The notes beneath the pieces were generated by a model that was not told the DNA's origin, searched no databases, and saw only the letters and a list, made by a program, of their open reading frames with translations. Below are positions 11,511-23,224 of a stretch of DNA of 64,000 nt, one piece after another. Position 1 is the first letter of the stretch. The number at the start of each line of letters is the position of its first letter. Both the position numbers and the translations under genes were made by a program. This DNA comes from Heterohyrax brucei (lineage: Eukaryota; Chordata; Mammalia; Hyracoidea; Procaviidae): contig CM053164.1 in the NCBI GenBank assembly GCA_028571685.1, positions 38,118,501 through 38,182,500 on the forward strand. The letters are read 5' to 3'.

Positions 11511-12250
11511 TATAATTCTATTTTCTAACTCAAAAGCACTCTATTTGTCTAACTGTTGCACACATGTAAAGATACAAAAACAAACACACACACACATAAA
11601 AACAAAAACAGCACTCTCAGGAGTCATACCAGAAGTCAGGTTAATAGTGAAGAATATAGCAAAATGAGACACCTAACTTTTGTTTTTTACCCTCTGAAAC
11701 ATTTGAAAACTGTACTCTGTAACTGTATTGTTTTTATAAGGACAAAAGCAGTATATACTTTTAAATGATAATACTGTAAAAAGAGAAAATAAAGAATTCA
11801 AGGAATAAAAGAACAAGCCATGGATATTTCAGCCACATAGATGTAGAATTTAAGTCTCAGTATCCACTGCAAATATGGTTATAAAAGAAATAGAATATAC
11901 GAAGGTAACATAAATATGGTTAAAATTGAAAATTTCACACCGTTTTTCAAAAAAGCTCCCATGGCAAGTATGTGTGCTCTATGAAGACCTCAGGTACATT
12001 GCAGCTGGAACACTGTAGTTGTGTGGGGAACAGGAGCAGGGGTTGGTTACCCAGTGAACAAGGTACGCACAGGCTTATCTGTACTTAATTACTAATCTGA
12101 AGTGCACAATTGCACCTGCTTTTCACCAAACGATGTGGCGAAACCCACGTGAAGCTGTGCACTATAGATCGGCAGAAGACACTACTAAGCTCATACGTAC
12201 CTTCCCTGAGAAGACATGCTGCTGTCCAGTTAATTGTGTCTCATAGTAAC
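11511..12250. other. No gene; AT-rich, short CA repeat
   Basis: A CA-rich run lies at about 11580-11600. The rest is AT-rich and unassigned, perhaps more old L1 debris. Confidence 0.45.
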
Positions 12251-12751
12251 TGTTTTAGTCAGCTAGGCTGCTCTAACAGAAATACCACAGAGTGGATGGC
12301 TTTAACAAAGAAAGATTTATTCTTACACAGTCCGGTAGGTTGCAAGTCCATATTCAGGGTGTCCGCTCCAGGGAAAGACTTTCCCCTTGTTGGCTCTGGA
12401 GGAAAGTCCGGTATTGCATCAGTCTTTGTCCAGGGAGCGTCCTCAAGCAAGAACCTCTGGTCTGAACGACGCGCTCTGCTCAATGGTGCTGCTTGCTTGA
12501 TGGTAGCGAGGTTCTCAAATTGTCCTTGGTTCTTTTTCCTTTTATTCCTTGCAAGCTAAAAGCATTAAGGGTGGGGCAAGCCATACTCCAGGGAAACTTC
12601 CCCCACAGCAGGAATTCACAGCCCCACCCTAATCCTTTAACATACAGGTTAGCAAAACCACACAATGGAGAACAGTCCCAAGATACTGGGAACCATATCC
12701 CAGCCACATGGCTGCACACATTTTTGGGGGGACACAATTCCAACCATGACA
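12251..12751 (-). mobile_element. Complete MaLR/ERVL-like solo LTR, 5-bp duplication
   Basis: On the minus strand it begins TGTCATGG and ends GACTAAAACA, so it has the TG...CA form of an LTR. It is flanked by an exact 5-bp duplication GTAAC (12246-12250 and 12752-12756). It contains an AATAAATC polyadenylation-like site near its 3' end. It is nearly identical by eye to 36875-37374. No internal proviral sequence adjoins it, so it is a solo LTR left by recombination. Confidence 0.9.
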
Positions 12752-12756
12752 GTAAC

Positions 12757-12873
12757 CCCACAGAACACAGTAGAACTGCCCCATAGAGTTTCCAAGAAGC
12801 ACCTGGTGAATTCAAACAGCTGACCTTTGGGTTAGCAGCCACACTTCTTAGCCACTACACCACTAGGACTTCA
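12757..12873 (-). repeat. AfroSINE, 3'-shortened
   Basis: A minus-strand head and body, directly next to the solo LTR's duplication. The RTE-like tail is mostly missing, consistent with the LTR having inserted at its edge. Confidence 0.8.
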
Positions 12874-13261
12874 TGCTCACCTCTGAGCAAGGGAACTAAA
12901 ATGGGAGACAAAGTTGCCACAAAGTCACTTGAGGGCCTAGGGAGAGGTTGTGGCTGGGCCACTGCAGTGAGGGTGAAGAGGGAGAGGAAATCAGATTTGG
13001 GGAAGTCTCTGGAGGCAGAATGTACAGGATCCAGGGACTGCCTAGTGTAGGGGATGTGAGAGAGAGGAGAGTTAAGGCAGACACTAAGTTTCAGGTTTAC
13101 GTCATCAAATGATGGTGTCACTTATGGAGATGAAAAACCCCAGAGATACACCAGGGTTCATCATAACACAATTCCCAATTGAATAAAGGTGAAACAAATG
13201 TCTATGAGTGAATGAATGGATGGACAAAGTGTGGTATACACATACGTGATGAAATTTGTTC
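12874..13261. other. No gene; old L1 tail at the right end
   Basis: 12874-13165 is unassigned. 13170-13261 resembles an old L1 3' end (GAATGAATGGATGGACAAAG, TGGTATACACATACG). Confidence 0.45.
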
Positions 13262-13269
13262 CTTTATGT

Positions 13270-14095
13270 GGCTTTTTGGCGTTGGTTCTTTGGAAAAATA
13301 GCTTGAGAGACTTTTCCCCCAAGCCATGAGGAGTTACCTTTGCTCTAGTTTTCTATCACAGAGGGTTCATTCCATTTATCCAGGTTGACTGACATTTCAT
13401 GGGTAAACTGAAAACTACTTGTGGTTTGACGCTTTGTCTCTCGTTTTACCCTGAAGCCTGTCCTGTGATTGGTATACATTTTGCAGGGATTGGTCAATAG
13501 ACCATTCAAATGAAGTATCTGTAGCCTACTATGCAAATGAGGTGCTTGTGGCCTACTGAGAAGGGATTGGTCAGTTCATGACCCTACTGGGAGGGCCACA
13601 CTTGAAACTGACAAGGAGTTGTGTATACAAGCAGTCAACCTCACAGAGATTTTTCAGACAGAAAGAAGCGAGAAGAGAAACAGCAGGAAGAAGCAGAAGG
13701 AAGAAAGAAGAGAGAAGGTGAGAGAGACAGAGACAGAGAGACTAGGCAAGGAACCTCCTAAGAGAGATGTGACACGAAAGACAGTAAGAAAACAAAAGGG
13801 GCCTTGTGGTAGAGCTGAAGGTGACAGACAGCAGGGCCAAGAAAAGCCTCTCTTTAATGGGCTGAGAAGAGGCCTTCATAGTTAAGAGGAGCTAAGAAAG
13901 CCTCCCTGCACTGAAGAAGGGAGATTTTTGCCCACATACTTCCTGATCTTGATCCTGATCCTGATCCTGAGTTATAGCCTGTTGATCTTGATCCTGAGTT
14001 GTACACTGTTGCTTAATAAACCACCTAACTGTGAGTTCTCTGGGACTGTTATAATGGATTATCACACCCAGAAGTAGACTGTGCTATGGGAGGGA
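13270..14095 (+). mobile_element. Possible class I ERV LTR
   Basis: The region has LTR-like order: a CCAAT-rich upstream part with repeated ATTGGTCA-type motifs (about 13460-13580), a purine-rich stretch (13660-13800), an AATAAA signal at about 14015, and a short downstream tract ending in CACACC. A hexamer repeat (TGATCC) lies at about 13950-13970. I cannot name the family, and the boundaries are uncertain. Confidence 0.4.
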
Positions 14096-14189
14096 CATCT
14101 GATGTCAGAACTGGTAAAAAGGACTGGAGATTGGAGGTATGTCTGATCATTACCTAATGGGCATCAGCCTTAGCTGATCTTTATTCACA

Positions 14190-14642
14190 TGATTCCCTCT
14201 GAAGTTAGACAAATTTTGATGCTATTGTTACTACTAATCCCTAGATTTCACAAAATACAGTGGATATCACTCAGCTACAAAAACAGACGAAGTCCTGATG
14301 CATGCCTCAAGAAAGAAGAACCTTCGGAATATTATGCGAATGGAACAAGTCAGTCACCAAAGGACAAATGCTGTATGATATTACTTACATGAAATAAACA
14401 AATATACAGAAATGAAAGATCATTAGTGGTTACTGAAATAGGGTGGAGAGGTAGTAGGGGGAGTTTTCCTTAGCGAAGCAGTGAGTTTGCTAACGGTAGG
14501 AGAATGATTTAGAGAAAGATAGTGAGATGGTTGCTGAGCTTGAGCGGTGTAATCAATGTCACTGAATTGTAAGTATAGAAATTCTTGAGACAATGTATGT
14601 TTTGTTAACGTACATGGTAACCACATTAAAAAAATTTTTAAA
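14190..14642 (+). repeat. Old L1 3' end
   Basis: It resembles the final part of L1M elements (GTGGATATCACTCAGCTAC, GAAAGATCATTAGTGGTTAC) and ends in an A/T-rich tract at about 14630. Confidence 0.65.
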
Positions 14643-14654
14643 ACCTAGAGAAAA

Positions 14655-16690
14655 AGAGAGGAGCCAAAATGGTGGATTAGACATACATCTCCTCAATTCC
14701 CTCTGAAAACTAAGGCCCAGATTGATAATTGAACAGAGCACTCTGGTCACCCAGGGAGCCCTGGGATATGGCATAGGGTTGTCAGACTGGACTATATGCC
14801 GTTAAACAGGAAACTTCCTCTCTCTGGTATGAGCCAGTGCATGCTGAGCCCTGCCCCAGCTGACTCTGCCTGGGTGGACTGCAGGTACCGACGCTTTTTT
14901 TGTTGTTGTTGTTGTTATCAAGGAGGAGGGAGATGGCTGTAAACTGGCAAATATGCTGAACTGCAGTGCTGAAGTAAACACCATATAGCACAGCAGAGAG
15001 ACAGTGTGTGGGATAGCCACATTATGAGAGCCTGGCTGCTGACTGAGGGCACCACTCTGCCTCCACCCTCTCTTTTCTGAGCTCCACCATAGATTCTGCT
15101 GTTTCATGGCAGAAAGGACAGCTTGGTTGGATGCCATCTTGGTCAGCTGGGAGGAGGATCCACCCAAACAAAGGCCTCAGCAGGAGCTAATTCCCAAGCT
15201 GAGGAGCAGTGTCAGTCCAGAAAGCATTTTTCCAGCAGAAAGACTGTGTTTAGCACAGTGTTACCTTTAACACTGCAAGGCTGTAACCTGTCCCAACTTT
15301 GAACTACATCATAGCATCTGGCAGAGCTGAAGACGTGTTTTTGTTGCGAGCTGGAAGGCAGGGTCTGCCCCATCTGACAGCCTGACTGATTTGGGCAGCT
15401 GTTGGACAGGTCCTAGCTTTTTAAAATAAGACTGCCTGGATAAATAACTGCTGAATAGCTTGGCAGCATCTCTTCCAGCCTTTACTAACCCATATCATAG
15501 GGTCAGCTGATGACCCCCCAGTGACTCCGTAAGCAGAGTTGTGTCTTTGCCATCCAGGTGGCAGAGCCTGTCACTCAAGAGAGTCCACTGAGGCCAGTCA
15601 CTACAGTACACAGAGGTGGCTGGTCACCAACACTTCTCAGAACATGTGTCAGGTCCCAAATTAAACAGCCTCTAGATGGCCCAAAGGCAACAAACCATTG
15701 CTGGCCATTTAAAGAAACAGCACACCATGACTCCAGAAAAACTCCAAAATAAAGAATCAAAAAACTTCCCAGATGAAGAAGACTTTCTGAAACTATTGAA
15801 GGTCAAGTAGAAAAGAATTATATAGAAAGCCCTCCTAGAGATTAAACAAAATGCAGCAGAGCAAAATGAACGATTAAGCAAGCTAACAGAACATCAACAA
15901 TCTGAAGTCCAACAGATCAATAACAAAATTACAGAATTAGACACTTCAGTCCAAATCCAAGGGAGCAGAATTGAGGAGATGAAAGTCAGACTCAGTGACC
16001 TTGAGGACAGAGCAACTAATACCAGCATTTATGAGGAAAAATAGAGAAAAGAAAAAAGAAAAGGGAAGAAGCATTAAGAAATATGTGGGACTCTATTAAG
16101 AGGAATAATCTACAATTAATTGGAGTTCCTGAACAGGGAAGGATAGCTGAAAACAGAGAGTATTGTTGTTGAGTTGCTGACAGAAAACTCCCTGAAATTA
16201 TGAAAGAGAACATAGATATACAAGATGTATATTGAACACCACAAAAACTAGACCCCCAAAAGAAAGACACTGACATATTATAAACAAGTTTAATAAAATG
16301 AAACATAAACATAAACAGATGCTCTTAAAGACAGTGAGATTCAAAGCAAAGCTAACGTTCAGAGGAAAACCCTGTAGGCTTTCATCTGACTTCTCAGCTG
16401 AAAGGATGTTGGCAAGGAGGCAATGGGATGACACATCCAAAGCCTTGAAGGAGAAAAACTTCTTACCAAGAATAATGTATCCTGCAAAACTGCCTCTCAA
16501 ATATGAAGCTGAAATTAAGACATTCACAGAGAAACAGAAGCTTAGAGACTTTGTAGAAACCAAACCAAAACTACAAGAAAATACTGAAAGGAGCTCTTTG
16601 CTTGGAAAAACAAAACCATTAAGTGTATGTTTAAGAAGCCAATACAGGATACAGCATCCAGAAACATACTCAGTTAGGGAAGTCACAACC
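14655..16690 (+). mobile_element. L1 LINE 5' part: 5' UTR, ORF1 remnant and inter-ORF region
   Basis: The start (AGGAGCCAAAATGGTGG) matches the L1 5' end and has a counterpart at 27701. About 15720-16240 is an ORF1 remnant: a coiled-coil-like, glutamate- and glutamine-rich part followed by the RNA-binding region, broken by stops such as the one just after 16040. 16240-16690 is the long inter-ORF spacer also seen at 28640-29010. An open frame at 16298-16795 comes from that spacer running into older L1 and is not a known protein. ORF2 is missing. Confidence 0.75.
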
Positions 16691-17965
16691 AGGGTGCAAA
16701 GGACATTCAGTGAGATAAGAATAGTCTTTTCAACAAGTGGTACTGGGACAACTGGCACTGGTGGAAGTATAGACACTTTTCCACATGCAGAATAATAAAG
16801 CTGGACCCCTGACTGTACACTGTATGTGAAAATTAAGTCAAATGGATCAACGACCTAAATGTAAAAGCTAAGACTATAAAATTGTCAAAAAAATAGGAGT
16901 AAATCCTCAAGACATCATATTTGGCAATGGACACCAAAATCGCAATTAGCAAAAAAAAAAAAAAAGACATCATCAAGAAGGTTAAAAGACAACATACAGA
17001 ATGGGAGACAATATTTGGAAATCACATATATTTGCTAAGGGCTTAACAGCAAGAATATATAAAGAACTCCTGTAACTAAACAACAAAAAGGCAAACAACT
17101 CAATTTTAAAATGAGCAAAGGACTTAGTCATTTTTCCAAGGTGGAGATACGTACAGCCAATAAGCACATGGAAAGAAGTTCAACATTACTAGTTACTAGG
17201 AAAACACAAGCAAAACCACAATGAAGTGCCACTTTGCATGCACTAAAATGGCTAATATAAATATAATAATAATAAATGTGGTAAGAATGTGGAGAAACTG
17301 GAACCTTTATCTATTGCTGGTAGGCTTGTAGGTGGTATAGCCATTGTGGAAAACGATTTGGTGGCGCCTAGCTTGGCAGTAAAGTTAAAGGCGGAATTGC
17401 CAAATGACCTAGGCATTTTTGTCCTAGGTGTATGCCCAAAAGAACTGAAAGTAGCAATTCAAACAGACACAAACATATGACTTCTCAGAGCATTATGATT
17501 CACAATACAAAAAAGGTTTAAACAAATCAAGTGTTCATCAGTAGACGAATGGATAAACAAAATGTGGAATATCCATACAATGAAATATTATTCTACCACA
17601 AAAAGAATAAAATCCTAATAGTGTATGTGATACAATGTGGATGAACCTATAAAAATGTTATGGTAAGTGCATCATGGCAGTAATGAAAGGACAAGCATTA
17701 TATGATTCCACTTACATGAAACATCTACAATAGGCAAATTCGTAGAGAAGGAAGCAGATTCCTTGTTGCCAGAGGCTGAGAGAGGAAGGATTGTGCAGCT
17801 GTTGCTTAACAAGTATGGAGTCTGTGTGGGGCAAGTGACAATTTTGGAAGCCGATGGTGGTGATGGTAGCACAACATTATGAGTATAATTAATGCCAGTG
17901 AATTATACACTTAAAAAGGCAAGTTTCACATTATATATTTTTACCACAATAAAAGCAGTTTTTAA
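16691..17965 (+). repeat. Old L1 ORF2 end and 3' UTR
   Basis: This is heavily decayed ORF2 C-terminal sequence (GTCTTTTCAACAAGTGGTA, ACTTCTCAGAGCATTATG) followed by an L1M-type 3' end with CCACAATAAAAGC near 17945. It abuts the younger L1 spacer without a tail, so the joint is a recombination or deletion product. Confidence 0.75.
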
Positions 17966-18039
17966 ACTTGTACACAAAATGTGCATGGCAACATTATTCA
18001 TCATAGCCAAAAAATGAAGCAGCTAAAATATTATCAGAA

Positions 18040-18520
18040 GTTATAATGGTCCATAAGGCACTCTAAGCTCTGATCATTAGTCACCTCCGGACTTCATCTC
18101 CTACCTGTCTCCCTTTACTCACTCCACTCCTGCCACATGGTCCCCTTACTATTGGACAATTGCATCAGGCCACTCCCACCTCATGGCCTTCGTACTTACT
18201 GTTCTCTTTGATTGGTATGCTAGCTCCTTCTCCTTCTTCACATCTATACTTTTTTACCCAAATGACCCTTTCTCAATCATGCCATCTCTGGCCACTAGTA
18301 TCTCAAATTGCACAACTTCCCCAGTCCCATGCGTCTCTCCTGCCTTTGTTTCCTTCCATAACACTTAGGACTCTGTAACATAGTATGAATTTTGTTTATT
18401 GGCTCACTTTCCAGACTATAAACTCCATTTGGAGGGCTGTTCTGTCCATTTATGTATCACTAGTGCCTAGGACAGTGCCAGTTCAATGAGTATGTGTTGG
18501 ATGAGTGGATGAACAAGAAA
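18040..18520 (+). repeat. L2 LINE 3' end
   Basis: It contains the L2-type order CTCACTTTCCAGACTATAAA, CCTAGGACAGTGCC and a GGATGAGTGGATGAA end. It is an ancient, non-coding copy. Confidence 0.65.
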
Positions 18521-19194
18521 ACAGTTCTGCCCTTCATCTCTTTCCCCACCTCTAATCCTCTTCCCCAGAGGCAACCACCTTAGGTCGTTTTTTCTGGTGG
18601 TTTATTCATTTTCTTAGTACGTGCTTCTGTTGCTGTCTGTGAATTATCTACTTTGAACATCTACTGACTTCGTTTGACCCTTCCACCTCCTCTTCATCAT
18701 CCACCATGGGTGTTTTACATGTAATTAAATTAGGACTATGTAAATATTATTCACTGCGAAGATAAATTTATGCTCTGGCTACATTTTCTTAGACAGTTTT
18801 GGCTTTTCCCAGCACTTCTAATTGCTTATTTCCCTGCAATGTTTATTGTTATTATTATCAAAATCACGGTCATTTTCAAATGCTGTGCTATATTAGGGAT
18901 TTTTAGGAGTTTTTTCTTCCATAGTATTTATCACAACTTTTAATTACATATTGATGTAATTATTTACTTTCTGAAATGCCCGTCTCTCTCACTGGAGCCT
19001 AAGAACAAAGAACAGAGGCACTGTTTACAGGAGTCATCCCAGCTCCCAGCACCGCAGTCTGCACCTGGCACATAGGAAACCCTCAGTACATACTTATTGA
19101 ATAAATGAAAAGTCAAAAACTGAAAACAGTTATGTCTATTTGTCTCCTGCTGGTTGGACCAATCACAGAATTATCTCTGTAATGGAACAATTAG
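18521..19194. other. No gene; short L2-like end at 18990-19110
   Basis: The sequence is mostly AT-rich and unassigned. CACCTGGCACATAGG followed by TTATTGAATAAATGAA is the terminal L2/MIR-type motif. Confidence 0.45.
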
Positions 19195-19425
19195 CTCACT
19201 GGATGGCAACTGAAAGGTTGATGGAGCAAGTCTACCTAGAAGTGCCTCCCTCAGAAGAAAGCCTTGGAGATCTACATCCAAAAACTCAGCTGTGGAAAAC
19301 CCTATGGATATATATATTCTCAAAAGAACACCACAAAATAAATGACACTAAAAAGAAAGCCCTGTGGCTCACAGGTCTGCTCTGACAGAGTCAGAGTCGA
19401 CTCCAAGACAACTGAATTTACTCAG
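19195..19425 (+). repeat. AfroSINE (long form) with an internal insertion
   Basis: The long-form body is recognisable (GAAGAAAGCCTTGGAGATCTA) and so is the GTCGACTCCAAGACAACTG tail. They are separated by about 50 bp of AT-rich sequence (about 19308-19358) absent from other copies. Confidence 0.7.
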
Positions 19426-19688
19426 AACTGGGAAACAACGATGTCCATTCAAAGGCTCAAGACTCTTCCATTTCCTTCTGTCCGGTTTAGCTTAGCAAAT
19501 CACCCCCACACTCAGCAGCTACGCAAAAGCATTTCATCACACACGAACATCTCGTGGGTCAGCTGTTTACCTCTGCATGTTGCTTTTAAATTTTAACATA
19601 ACTTTGTGTTTTTCTTCTAAGATCTATATGTATATAAGAAGACTGACAATTAAGTTCACGAGCTCATCCTAGAAAAAAGCTACCTAAC

Positions 19689-19982
19689 TCATTGCTGAAT
19701 ATCACTACAGTCACCTTCAAAGCACTCCGTTTGGGAAGCTATGCACTGATGCCAGCACCTAGTCCATGCTTCAAAGCAATTTTGGAATTCTTTTTCTGGA
19801 GTGACCACCAGAGGTGCCATTGTATTACCCTTGACGGCCCAAATGTCATCAAAACACCTTCCTTTCAATATTTCCTTTATCTCTGGGTAAAGAAAAAAGT
19901 CATTGATGGCCAGATCAGGTGAGTAGGGTGGGTGTTCCAATACAGGTGTTTGTTTACTGGCTAAAAACTCCCTCACAGACAA
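19689..19982 (-). pseudogene. Mariner transposase, C-terminal fragment
   Basis: The 97-codon frame has no ATG and opens at TTG; an in-frame TAG lies just upstream. It contains the conserved HPPYSPDLA block about 20 residues in, which normally carries the third catalytic acid of the mariner DDD triad at D in PDLA. This is followed by a FDD segment and an aromatic-rich end (FQNCFEAW). The first two catalytic acids and the DNA-binding N-terminus are absent, so it cannot act as a transposase. It is a relic within the inverted-repeat element. Confidence 0.85.
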
Positions 19983-20059
19983 CTATACAATTAAGTTTGC
20001 AAACTTGTCACCTCGCCACTGTTCACAATGGCCACTGCACACAATGGCCACCACAGAAG

Positions 20060-20161
20060 GAGTTCCAAAATTGTTTTGATGGATGGACTAGGCACTGGAG
20101 TCAGTGCACAGCTTCCCAAAGGGAGTTCTCTGAAGGTGAGTGTAGTGATATTCAACAATGA
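20060..20161 (+). pseudogene. Inverted duplicate of the mariner transposase tail
   Basis: The plus strand here encodes KEFQNCFDGW and ends SDIQQ followed by stop. This is the same last ~34 residues as the minus-strand fragment of the left arm, with about a dozen substitutions. No upstream transposase sequence is attached on this strand. It shows that the right arm is an inverted copy of the 3' end. Confidence 0.85.
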
Positions 20162-20212
20162 AGTATGTAGCACTTAGAACAATGAAGTTTGCAGAATTGT
20201 TGAACTGCGTGT

Positions 20213-20765
20213 TATAGAAAAGTCAGAAAATACAAACAAAAGAAGAGATAGAAAAGACTCCCAAATCTAACCCATCTAGCAGTTAGCAATGCTGAAACCT
20301 TCAGTACAGCCTTTCCAGACTCTTTTGTGTTTTATTTTCTAGGAAGTCTTCCAGGCTTAAACAAATGCACATATAAATCCACTGTCATGTATTGCAACCT
20401 GTATTTTCTGTTGGACAACATGTTGTGTCTGTCTTTCCAGATTAATCCATAGCCTGATCTTTTAAAATTGCTATATAACATTGCTCTTATACATTTGTTC
20501 ACTTGATCCTGCCTTCAGTAGGCCTGCTGTGTTCCAGGCACTGTGCTATTGGGAGGATTAGGGGGTTAAGTGTGTAGCTGTTCTCTGTCCTCGTGGGGCT
20601 TCTGGTCACTCTCACACATGGAAACGCCATGATTTCTTAAAACATTGCCCCATTGGTGGATATTTATATCTCCATATTTTTCTCTTACAAACACAGAAAT
20701 CCTTCTCGCTTGGCTATCTTTTTGCACCCTTTTGTATATGTTCTGTAAAATCACGAGCGTGCAAA
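20213..20765. other. No gene; L2-like fragment near 20500-20610
   Basis: TTCCAGGCACTGTGCTATTGG and the following CTCGTGGGGCTTCTGGTCAC resemble an L2 internal segment. The remainder is unassigned. Confidence 0.4.
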
Positions 20766-20950
20766 TTGAAACTACCAATTGCTACGGAGTTGATTGTAAC
20801 TCATGGAAACATCATGTGCATCAGAGTAGAGCTGTGCCCCTCCAAATTTAAAAGGTCTGAATGTTTGGAGGTCAATCTCCAGATCTCTCTTCTGAGGTGC
20901 CTCGGGGTAGAATCAAACTACCAGCCGTTCAGTTTGTCAGCCTTGTGTAC
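20766..20950 (-). repeat. AfroSINE, third variant
   Basis: This minus-strand copy has a body with AGAGCTGTGCCCCTCC and GAGGTGCCTCGGGG. It matches the copies at 21055-21250 and 39000-39190 better than the short or long forms. Confidence 0.7.
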
Positions 20951-21054
20951 CCAGTAAAAGGATACATGAATCCAGATTACTTGCCACTCAAGTTATCTCA
21001 GTTTACATTCCTGTAGCCACAGGTGAGAGAGTTAATGTCTTCCATCCTCCCTAA

Positions 21055-21250
21055 CTGTAGGTGTTGCTGTAACTGTTGTCCTGCATTGTGGAGTTGGCTC
21101 TGACTCCTGTTACAAAGTAGAACTTGCTCTCTGGGAGTTTGTGGCTGCAGTCTTTACAGGAGTAGACCACCAGGCTTCCCCTCCAGGGCACTCGGGCTGT
21201 GTTTGAACTACCAACCAAGCACAAGCCATTTCCATCACTCAGGGATTCAG
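21055..21250 (-). repeat. AfroSINE, third variant
   Basis: It shows the RTE-like tail at its left end (GAGTTGGCTCTGACTCC) and the decayed tRNA-like head at its right. It is the second of two same-orientation copies within 500 bp. Confidence 0.65.
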
Positions 21251-21660
21251 CCCCGGGGATTAGCACACTTCAAAGTCTTTGTGGATATGAAAGGTGGGAA
21301 GTGATGTGCTGGTCTTTTGAGTCATTTTTCCGTTGTTTCTCATGGGATGTAGGGGCCAGAGATCCAGTGGCACTCCAGATGCTGTGGGTCTGCCTTGCCC
21401 CGAGTTTTGTCTCTGATACCCTTCCACTGGTTCCCAGTAGTGTTGTGGTCTCTCCAGGTGCACCCAGCTACTCAGACCTGTCATTGGACTTGCTATCTTT
21501 CTGATTCTATTCTGGGATGTTAAATTCATGCTAAAGGGCTCGTGCTAAATGCTTTGCTTTGCACTGTGCCATGTTGTCCCTTTCTAACTCTCCATTCATC
21601 CCTCATCAACCTCCAAGCTTTGTTATTTGTCTGCAACTGAGAAGTTCCAGGGACTAACAA
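21251..21660. other. No gene or repeat recognised
   Basis: Unique-looking sequence of mixed composition. The open frame at 21199-21504 has no recognisable domain. Confidence 0.45.
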
Positions 21661-21661
21661 A

Positions 21662-21855
21662 GGAGCCCCGGTGGCGCAATGGTTAAGTGCTCAGCTGCTA
21701 ACCGAAAGGTGGACAGTTCAAATCCACCAGCAGTTCGATGGATAAAAGGCCTGGTGATCTCCCATAAAGAATACAGCCTAGGAAATTTTACAAGGCAGTT
21801 CTCTGCAATCCTATAGGGTCACTACAAGTAAGAATTGACTCAACAATGACAAATG
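21662..21855 (+). repeat. AfroSINE with intact Pol III boxes
   Basis: This is the best-preserved head in the window. The A box TGGCGCAATGG (21672-21682) and the B box core GTTCAAATC (21716-21724) both fit the tRNA-type internal promoter consensus. The body is of the long form with a small deletion, and the tail matches the RTE 3' end. Confidence 0.92.
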
Positions 21856-22997
21856 ACTTCAGCTTCTTTTCATTGCTTGTTGGCCATTTGTATATCCTTT
21901 GGTGACATATCTTTTCAAGTCCTTTGCCAGTGTTATTGGATTGGTTTTTTTGTGTTAAGTTATAGGAGAGCCTTGGGGTTTTAGGCTGTCATATCAGACG
22001 GTTCTAAATGGGCAGCTCAGGGGCTGTGTGGCAGAGAGTTCCCAGGTTCCTCAAAACTTCAGAAAGCCACCCCACCCTCCTCCTGTCCCTTCTTTCTCGT
22101 TCCTTCCCATAATCCTTCACATCCCATTATCCTGGTCTGGCCATCGTTAGCGTCTACAGCACAGGTAGGTCCTCTAATCGCGGTGCTCTCAACCTTTGTC
22201 TGCCATCCACTTCACCGGAGTGCACTGGACTCAAGGCCACTGGCACAATGGCAAATGGCTTCTTGCCTGCACTAACAGGAGCCGGGCTTGTGCTTTCCTA
22301 AAAGCTTCACTCCTCCCAGAGCTCAGGTTCCTACCAACCCCATCAGGGAAATCTTCCTATTCAATCCAGTATCGAGCAAGCCACTTCTCCTCTCGGATCC
22401 TCAGGCTTTTGAAAAGCAGACAGAGTAGAAAGCAATGCTGGCCATTTGTGTTAGCTTCCTGTCTGCTCCCCATTTAAACCTGCAGAATGAGTGCAACCAA
22501 TTACTGGGGTGAGGAGGTGGCTTTGTCAGACCTTTTGACTCCCCACTTGCATCAGCAAAAAGGCAGGGACCCTTAGTGATATTTGTTTCCTCTCAATGAC
22601 TGTCTTGGGGTCAGTGTCCTCAAAATCAGGCCACAACCAGCCCTAGGGACAGTCACTACAGGTGCAGGTGGTGGACATGTCCTGCTGAGGTGGCTGACTG
22701 GTGGGCCAGTCAGCGGGGATGGCCCAAACCTTCCAAGACTCTGAGTGCAAACATGGCAGCAACTTGCTTCTTCATTAAATTGGGGAATCATTTACACACA
22801 GGGAACAATACAGATGGTAAGTGTACCATCCATAAACCTGGGTAAGTCACACTCTGTCAAAACCTGCAACATCTTCCTGACTCCAGAGAGTTCCCTCATA
22901 TCTTTTCATGATCAGCCCCCCTCGCTGTCCTGACAAACAGCCACCTGTCTGATTTCTTTGACCACAGATGAATCTTGCCTGTCCTAGAACTTCTTGT
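21856..22997. other. No gene; small old L1 piece at 21870-21960
   Basis: TTGTTGGCCATTTGTATATC is minus-strand L1. From 21980 to 22990 I see only unassigned, moderately GC-rich sequence without a convincing exon. Confidence 0.45.
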
Positions 22998-23205
22998 AAC
23001 GAGTCTTGGGTGGTGCCAGCGTCTAATGCAGTTGGCTGCTGATCACAAGACTAGAGGTTGTAGTCCACCCAGGGACACCCCAGAAGAAACGCCTAGGGAC
23101 CTATTTCCGAAAAATCGGCCACTGCCAACCTTGTTGCTCACCTGTGATGACCTATGCCGTCACCTTGGATCAGAGCCAACTCCCCAGCAGCTGGTCTTTT
23201 CTAGA
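22998..23205 (+). repeat. AfroSINE (long form, diverged)
   Basis: The head GGTGGTGCCAGCGTCTAATG and the body CCAGAAGAAACGCCTAGG can be followed. The tail is worn. Confidence 0.65.
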
Positions 23206-23224
23206 ACTGTATACAAAATGGAGC

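Larger units (their letters stand above)
19637..20212. mobile_element. Mariner-family derivative with long inverted-repeat ends (copy 1)
   Basis: The left end carries ACTGACAATTAAGTTCACG and the right end an inverted version, with TA at each side (about 19635 and 20213). Both arms encode the same C-terminal tail of a mariner transposase in opposite directions: minus strand at 19689-19790 and plus strand at 20060-20160. A full mariner is about 1.3 kb, so this element of about 576 bp has lost the N-terminal half and gained an inverted copy of its 3' end. A second copy with the same plan is at 53978-54541. Confidence 0.85.

Noticed and set aside
12110-12842. Several 70-150 codon frames
   Set aside because: They fall within the solo LTR on both strands, and the same frames reappear at 36814-37362 in its sister copy.
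13947-13972. CRISPR-like or regulatory direct repeats (TGATCC units)
   Set aside because: Simple hexamer expansion inside an LTR-like region of a mammalian genome; no spacers.
16198-16795. Frames of 165 and 192 codons on both strands
   Set aside because: They lie in the L1 inter-ORF spacer and old L1 sequence; the same spacer is broken at 28.7 kb.
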